Of a stretch of 9,904 bases of DNA, positions 6,782 through 9,904 are shown one piece after another. A program made the translations under genes and the position numbers. The notes below the pieces were generated by a model. The model did not search any database and was not told the DNA's origin. It saw only the letters and a list, made by a program, of their open reading frames with translations. This stretch comes from Bacteroidales bacterium (GTDB lineage Bacteria > Bacteroidota > Bacteroidia > Bacteroidales > UBA932). How positions within the stretch are numbered: the first letter of the stretch is position 1; the number at the start of each line of letters is the position of its first letter. The stretch covers positions 1 through 9,904 of the forward strand of contig JAFVDC010000158.1 in NCBI GenBank assembly GCA_017478685.1, given 5' to 3'.

Positions 6782-8335
6782 CTAGAAACGGATTACAAAG
6801 TAAGTGGTCTTGTCTTCGGTAGAGAGGATAAGTTTCTCTCCGTCAATTGAGCGCACCATAAGGGAGAGGTTGTCGGAAGACAGGGTCTCCCCTGCCTCGG
6901 ACCTTGAAAAGGAGGCGGTAAAAGTGTCCTGGAGCATGGGCTGGGCGGGAATGGGGCCTATCTCGTTGATGACAACTCCGGCGGGCTCCACAAAGCGGAA
7001 CCAGGCTTCCCCGGCGGCCTCGTACTTACTCATCTGGGCCTTGGAGGGGTCGTAGGCGTATACGGCATTTCCATCGGCCGCCCATACGCCGTATTCCTGA
7101 GGCAGGCCCTTGGGGTCCTGGAACACTATTACGGTGAAGACTGTGCTCTCCCCTTCCTTGAACAGGACGCTGGCGTAGCGCTCTTCCTCCACGGTATTCG
7201 GCAAAACTGTAAGGCATACGGTTTCCGAGCGCATGGCCTTGGTTTCTGAGTACTGAATCCAGTCGGCATCCGTATCCACTGAATATGAGTCAAGGTTGGT
7301 CTGGAGGGGTATTTCAAGGGTGCCGCCTTTGTCTGAAATTCGCATTTCTGTATCGGCAATCCTTATTTCTCCCTTGACGCAGTTTATGGAAGAAAGGGCG
7401 GTATAGCCTTCCCCGTCATTTACAAGGACAATAATCTCGCAGCTTACAATGGGATCAGGAGCCGTTACCTTTATTACGCCGGAATGGGCGTCCGAGGGCT
7501 CTGCGGAGGCAATCCATCCGCCCTGGCCCAGTGCCTTCACCACATTGGCGTCCGTTCCGCCGGTTATGGTGTATGCAATTTCGGCCGAAGCCCCGGGAGT
7601 CATGATGACAATTTCTTCCTTGCCGAATTCAATGCTGAGCGGCCTGTAACGGGGAATCTTTATTGCTTCTCCGTTTTTGAGGTATACGGTTACAAACAGG
7701 CTGCTGGAAGTGGAGTCTATGTCCGTGACGGGGCATTCCGGAACGGGGTTGGAGTAATCCGTGAGCTTGTTCCAGGTGGAGCCGCCGTCATAGGAGATCC
7801 ACCAGTAGGCGCCGTCTATCTTAAGTTGGGGGGTGACGCCGTCTGTGCCGTCTTCACCGTCTTTGCCGTCCGTTGCCGAAGCCGGGATCTTATTTCCGTT
7901 TCCGTCAAGGAGCCACTCTCCGTCAAGGGTCCAGTACCAAAGGCCGTCCGTGAACTGCTTTACGCCGATTACGGGAGAATGACCGTCAGTGCCGTCTTTA
8001 CCATCTTTTCCGTCCGTTCCGTCTTTCCCGTCATTCCCGTCTTTTCCGCTGCGGAGCACAATTTCCGTGTTGTCACTGAAAAGGAGCACCCACACCTTCT
8101 CCCCGTCACGGGTTTCTTCGGCCACGGAGAGTATCTCTTTGCCGTTTTGAACGGCCGAAACCAGTTCCTGGAGGCGGGTAAGGTCTGCGTTAAGGTCACT
8201 CACGCGTTTTTCAACTTCCGTGAGCCTTTTCTGGATGTCGGATATGTCCTGCCTGAGTGAGGAGTCGTCGTAGGCTGTGGCGCAGCCGGTAAGGATAAGC
8301 GCCGCGCATAGGAATGCTTTGGATAGTTTTCTCAT
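6782..8335 (-). CDS. Surface lipoprotein with DUF4988-like coiled-coil/collagen-like stalk and BACON-like domains
   Basis: 517-residue lipoprotein from the ATG at 8335. ATG 8341 (adds Met-Glu) is equally possible. A longer TTG start at 8356 is unlikely because it falls in the -7 promoter box. The lipobox is LTGC, with acylated Cys18. Residues ~24-62 are a heptad-rich coiled coil. Gly-X-Y runs follow at 97-119 (eight triplets rich in GKD and GTD) and 157-166. They flank a Trp-rich module (SPVIGVKQFTDGLWYWTLDG) with a second copy-like stretch (TPQLKIDGAYWWISYDGG). This pattern is typical of the Bacteroidota DUF4988 or 'PL29 lyase N-terminal' region; no lyase domain follows. Two BACON-like beta domains occupy ~230-322 and ~323-408. 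The last ~110 residues resemble nothing I recognise. The gene heads a tight unit with the M6 protease (3-nt gap). An outer-membrane stalk or ligand-binding role, perhaps tied to the protease, is inference. Confidence 0.85.
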   Translation of the reverse strand: MRKLSKAFLCAALILTGCATAYDDSSLRQDISDIQKRLTEVEKRVSDLNADLTRLQELVSAVQNGKEILSVAEETRDGEKVWVLLFSDNTEIVLRSGKDGNDGKDGTDGKDGKDGTDGHSPVIGVKQFTDGLWYWTLDGEWLLDGNGNKIPASATDGKDGEDGTDGVTPQLKIDGAYWWISYDGGSTWNKLTDYSNPVPECPVTDIDSTSSSLFVTVYLKNGEAIKIPRYRPLSIEFGKEEIVIMTPGASAEIAYTITGGTDANVVKALGQGGWIASAEPSDAHSGVIKVTAPDPIVSCEIIVLVNDGEGYTALSSINCVKGEIRIADTEMRISDKGGTLEIPLQTNLDSYSVDTDADWIQYSETKAMRSETVCLTVLPNTVEEERYASVLFKEGESTVFTVIVFQDPKGLPQEYGVWAADGNAVYAYDPSKAQMSKYEAAGEAWFRFVEPAGVVINEIGPIPAQPMLQDTFTASFSRSEAGETLSSDNLSLMVRSIDGEKLILSTEDKTTYFVIRF

Positions 8336-8353
8336 TTCCATATATTTGTAATA

Positions 8354-8385
8354 CAAAAATGAGAAAAACCCGTTAATTATCCAAA
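8354..8385 (-). promoter_or_regulatory. Candidate Bacteroidota promoter for the lipoprotein/protease unit
   Basis: On the minus strand TTTG (8382-8385) is followed after exactly 20 bp by CATTTTTG (8354-8361), one mismatch from TAnnTTTG. It lies wholly in the gap between the DUF4491 stop and the lipoprotein start. The predicted transcription start (~8347) leaves a very short leader, which favours ATG 8335 or 8341 over TTG 8356. The short leader also leaves some doubt about the call. Confidence 0.5.
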
Positions 8386-8391
8386 TTTGAG

Positions 8392-8712
8392 TTACTTCTG
8401 AAGGGACTTGCGCCTTTTCTCGTAGTAATCGTGCCTTGCAGGGTTCTCCGGGAACCAGCCCTTGAGCACGCGCTTTTCCTGAAGGAACATCTCATGGATT
8501 CCCCACAGGCAGGAGAACGCAAACCCGCCCACGATTGTTGAGAGGATGCCGCTCTGAATAAACAGCGAGGCCGCAGAGAATCCAAGGCCCGCCACCAGCC
8601 AAACCCACCAACTGTTTCGGCCCCAGTAATATTCCATTTTAATCACCGCCGGATGGCATATCCCGATGCTCAGGAACACCGCCGCACCCACTATTATTCC
8701 GCTAAGATTCAT
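8392..8712 (-). CDS. DUF4491 family small integral membrane protein
   Basis: 106-residue membrane protein of unknown function, close to the usual ~100 residues of the DUF4491 family found in Bacteroidota and Firmicutes. The start is the ATG at 8712 (MNLSGIIVGAAVF); a TTG two codons earlier is less likely. Three hydrophobic helices are visible at ~3-19, ~35-52 and ~55-72. Conserved-looking features are the HPAVIKMEYYWG segment after helix 1 and the C-terminal QEKRVLKGWFPENP, which should be a charged cytoplasmic or interfacial tail. It reads in the same direction as the lipoprotein/protease pair, but about 56 nt and a candidate promoter separate them, so an independent transcript is likely. 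Upstream is the long intergenic region with an inverted repeat and the 51-bp array. No biochemical role is known for the family. Confidence 0.88.
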   Translation of the reverse strand: MNLSGIIVGAAVFLSIGICHPAVIKMEYYWGRNSWWVWLVAGLGFSAASLFIQSGILSTIVGGFAFSCLWGIHEMFLQEKRVLKGWFPENPARHDYYEKRRKSLQK

Positions 8713-8731
8713 TTTCAATTATTTGTGGATG

Positions 8732-8739
8732 CAAAGTTC
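8732..8739 (-). promoter_or_regulatory. Weak candidate -7 element upstream of the DUF4491 gene
   Basis: On the minus strand GAACTTTG matches TAnnTTTG with one mismatch, followed by C, about 20 nt before the ATG at 8712. No TTTG is present at the right distance upstream, so the call rests on one element and its position. Confidence 0.3.
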
Positions 8740-8761
8740 ACTAAAAGAGACTTACAATTAT

Positions 8762-8801
8762 AGGAATAATGGTGCTGCCATTAGGACTTATCATTATTCC
8801 T
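8762..8801. repeat. Perfect 10-bp inverted repeat, 20-nt spacer
   Basis: AGGAATAATG (8762-8771) and CATTATTCCT (8792-8801) are exact reverse complements with half-site centres 30 bp apart, about three helical turns. It lies upstream of the weak DUF4491 -7 box. It could be an operator or a weak hairpin ending the aldolase transcript; the AT-rich stem argues against a strong terminator. Confidence 0.6.
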
Positions 8802-8829
8802 CCCTCCCCGTCCACACCCCGGCAACGCT

Positions 8830-8965
8830 TTCGGCCACGTTTGGGGCCGTTTTCGTGGCCGAACCGCCGATTTTACCCGTCCCGGCCACGTTTTCGGCCC
8901 TTTTTGTGGCCGAACAGCCGATTATACCCGTCCCGGCCACGTTTTTGGTCATTTTTGTGGCCGGG
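8830..8965. repeat. Tandem array, ~2.6 copies of a 51-bp hairpin-forming repeat
   Basis: Unit 1 (8832-8882) and unit 2 (8883-8933) match at 45 of 51 positions by hand alignment. Unit 3 starts at 8934 and decays after ~30 bp. Each unit begins CGGCCAC and carries GTGGCCG 16 nt later, forming stem-loops: 8830-8838 with 8855-8863 (9 bp), 8883-8889 with 8906-8912 (7 bp), and 8932-8940 with 8957-8965 (9 bp). No U-tract follows, so these are not classical terminators. The end of each full unit (GCCGATTNTACCCGTCC) is also conserved. Confidence 0.9.
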
Positions 8966-8982
8966 CAGCGAGGTGACGTAGA

Positions 8983-9804
8983 TTAACCTTGCATCACGGC
9001 GTACTTCTCCTTGAGGAGTTCCACCACGGGATCCATGGCCTTGGGGAACACCTTCCTGAGATCTATTTCGTCGCTCTCCGAGAGGACCTTCTTCAGGGCA
9101 CGCATGAAGTTGTCCTTGATTTCTGTTGCAAGGTTCACCTTCACAATACCGTTGTGGATGGCATCTTTCACCTGGTCGTGGGGAATGCCGGAAGAACCGT
9201 GCAGGACCAGTGCCACAGGCGTTGCAGCGTGGATTGCGGCAAGGCGCGGGATGTCAAGGTGCGGGGGAAGTTTGTAGAACCCGTGGGCCGAACCGATGGA
9301 CACCGCCAGGGCGTCTACGCCGGTGCGGTTTACAAACTCCACGGCCTGCTCAGGTGTGGTGAAGCCGCCGCCCTGCTCCTGGCCAAGTTTTGCCACGTAG
9401 CCAAGTTCGGCCTCCACGTTGGCTCCGTAAGGCTTTGCCATTTCCACGGCTTTGGCCGAAGTTTCAACGTTTTCCTCGAAGGGTTTCTCGGAGGCATCTA
9501 TCATCACGGAGTCGAAGCCTTCGTCAAGGCAGCGCTGCACCAGTTCCAGGCTGGGGCCGTGGTCCAGGTGGATGTATCCGCGCAGGCCGTAATCCTCAAT
9601 TACCTGCCGGCCCATCTTGTAAGCCGTGTGAAGGCCCATGTAGTCAATAGACGACCGCGTAAGCTGCAGCATTACCGTAGCATCCATGGCCTGAGCAGCC
9701 TTTGCAACGCATGTAAGGGTCTCGAAATTATAAAAGTTGGTTGCCAGGACTGCGGTTTTGTTTGCCTGGCACTTGTACAGGACTTCTTTGATAGTTTTTT
9801 TCAT
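8983..9804 (-). CDS. Class II fructose/tagatose-bisphosphate aldolase family protein (short GatY/KbaY/Fba type)
   Basis: 273-residue zinc-dependent cytoplasmic aldolase, expected to cleave or form a ketose 1,6-bisphosphate to or from dihydroxyacetone phosphate and glyceraldehyde 3-phosphate. Family landmarks are in order: HLDHG with catalytic D81 and zinc ligand H82; EAELG (131-135); SIGSAHG with zinc ligand H174; LHGSSGIP with zinc ligand H202; and KVNLATE (222-228), the segment that binds the substrate phosphate and hydroxyl groups. The length fits the short class II subgroup (about 280 residues) that includes GatY, KbaY, IolJ and many Fba proteins. Fructose versus tagatose or another sugar phosphate cannot be separated by eye, so no symbol is given. 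It is complete, with ATG at 9804 close behind a strong candidate promoter. No sugar-transport or sugar-kinase genes lie beside it in this window, so a general glycolytic role is the simplest reading. Confidence 0.92.
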   Translation of the reverse strand: MKKTIKEVLYKCQANKTAVLATNFYNFETLTCVAKAAQAMDATVMLQLTRSSIDYMGLHTAYKMGRQVIEDYGLRGYIHLDHGPSLELVQRCLDEGFDSVMIDASEKPFEENVETSAKAVEMAKPYGANVEAELGYVAKLGQEQGGGFTTPEQAVEFVNRTGVDALAVSIGSAHGFYKLPPHLDIPRLAAIHAATPVALVLHGSSGIPHDQVKDAIHNGIVKVNLATEIKDNFMRALKKVLSESDEIDLRKVFPKAMDPVVELLKEKYAVMQG

Positions 9805-9826
9805 AAGGTCTCATTATTTTGCAGTG

Positions 9827-9858
9827 CAAATTTAACACTTTTTTCACCCTTCCGCAAC
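9827..9858 (-). promoter_or_regulatory. Candidate Bacteroidota promoter for the aldolase gene
   Basis: On the minus strand a perfect TAnnTTTG -7 box (TAAATTTG, plus-strand 9827-9834) lies 20 bp from GTTG (9855-9858), a 3-of-4 match to the -33 TTTG box. Spacing fits the phylum's primary sigma factor. Transcription should start near 9820, giving a leader of about 16 nt before the ATG at 9804. Confidence 0.65.
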
Positions 9859-9863
9859 GGTAT

Positions 9864-9876
9864 GACATCTCATGTC
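9864..9876. promoter_or_regulatory. Small operator-like dyad upstream of the aldolase -33 box
   Basis: GACAT-CTC-ATGTC is a perfect 5-bp dyad with a 3-nt spacer, 5 bp upstream of the candidate -33 box (9855-9858). Such short dyads also occur by chance, and no regulator gene lies in the window to pair with it. Confidence 0.25.
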
Positions 9877-9880
9877 CGTT

Positions 9881-9899
9881 TTCGGCCACAAAAACGGCC
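9881..9899 (-). repeat. Inverted stray copy of part of the 51-bp repeat, upstream of the aldolase promoter
   Basis: Read on the minus strand, this 19-nt stretch matches 8845-8863 of array unit 1 at 18 of 19 positions (GGCCGTTTT, then C or T, then GTGGCCGAA). It lies about 22 bp upstream of the aldolase -33 box. The window ends five bases later, so the full extent of this copy is not visible. Confidence 0.75.
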
Positions 9900-9904
9900 A
9901 AAAA

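Larger units (their letters stand above)
8713..8982. other. 270-bp intergenic region between aldolase stop and DUF4491 start
   Basis: No credible gene. From right to left it holds the 51-bp hairpin repeat array (8830-8965), a pyrimidine-rich spacer (about 8800-8825), a perfect 10-bp inverted repeat (8762-8801) and a weak -7 box. Both flanking genes read leftward, so it is the 3' untranslated region of the aldolase and the upstream region of DUF4491. Confidence 0.85.

Noticed and set aside
7484..8260. 258-codon plus-strand frame opposite the lipoprotein
   Set aside because: It is antisense to a lipoprotein with a clear signal peptide, lipobox and domain order. The composition is typical of a shadow frame.
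6782..8335. Polysaccharide lyase
   Set aside because: Only the N-terminal stalk resembles the region found at the start of some PL29 proteins. No lyase catalytic domain is visible.
8335..8356. TTG start at 8356 for the lipoprotein (524 residues)
   Set aside because: It overlaps the candidate -7 box, and the added residues are not signal-peptide-like. ATG 8335 or 8341 gives a standard lipoprotein leader.
8830..8965. CRISPR array
   Set aside because: The 51-bp units are contiguous with no unique spacers, only 2.6 copies exist, and no cas gene lies nearby.
8830..8965. Intrinsic terminator(s) of the aldolase gene
   Set aside because: The stems are GC-rich, but no U-tract follows any of them on the minus strand and the 16-nt loops are long for a classical terminator.
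8666..8986. Plus-strand open frame across the 51-bp array encoding 17-residue repeats
   Set aside because: 51 is a multiple of 3, so any stop-free frame stays open through the array. The start lies inside the DUF4491 gene on the other strand, a second plus-strand frame is equally open, and the repeats make good hairpins, which points to non-coding DNA.
1..9904. tRNA, rRNA, insertion sequence or integrase signatures
   Set aside because: No cloverleaf-like GTTCRA/CCA patterns, ribosomal RNA segments, transposase motifs or terminal repeats with target duplications were seen.

Overview
The window looks like chromosomal DNA of a G+C-rich Bacteroidota, most likely a gut-type Bacteroidales. The evidence is a DUF4491 membrane protein, a lipoprotein with a DUF4988-like coiled-coil/collagen stalk and BACON-like domains, a signal-peptide-bearing M6 metalloprotease, and promoters of the Bacteroidota type (TTTG, about 20 bp, TAnnTTTG). 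The exact genus cannot be read from the sequence.

Layout. The left 4.4 kb is the 3' part of a large plus-strand nonribosomal peptide synthetase (NRPS) gene. It enters the window inside a carrier domain and continues as condensation, adenylation, carrier and terminal NAD(P)H reductase (…T-C-A-T-R). It should release its peptide as an aldehyde or alcohol. Everything to the right is on the minus strand. A two-gene unit at 8335 to 4328 encodes a surface-type lipoprotein and, 3 nt behind it, a secreted M6 zinc metalloprotease. The 3' end of the protease gene overlaps the 3' end of the NRPS gene by 43 nt, tail to tail. Upstream of this unit lies a small DUF4491 membrane-protein gene (8712 to 8392), then a 270-bp intergenic region, then a class II fructose/tagatose-bisphosphate aldolase gene (9804 to 8983) with a good Bacteroidota promoter.

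The most unusual non-genic structure is in the 8713-8982 gap. It is an array of about 2.6 direct repeats of 51 bp, each able to form a CGGCCAC/GTGGCCG hairpin with a 16-nt loop. An inverted, nearly exact 19-nt copy of part of this repeat sits upstream of the aldolase promoter at the right edge. The core word TTCGGCC (or its complement) appears about 34 times by hand count across genes and gaps on both strands, in several reading frames. That is far above the one or two expected by chance, and suggests a genome-wide sequence word rather than a codon effect alone.

Function. The NRPS is the most distinctive gene: terminal-reductase NRPSs of this kind make reactive peptide aldehydes or the pyrazinones derived from them. 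The lipoprotein/protease pair is probably a cell-envelope or secreted proteolysis unit. Any link between it and the NRPS rests only on adjacency. DUF4491 and the aldolase look like ordinary housekeeping neighbours.
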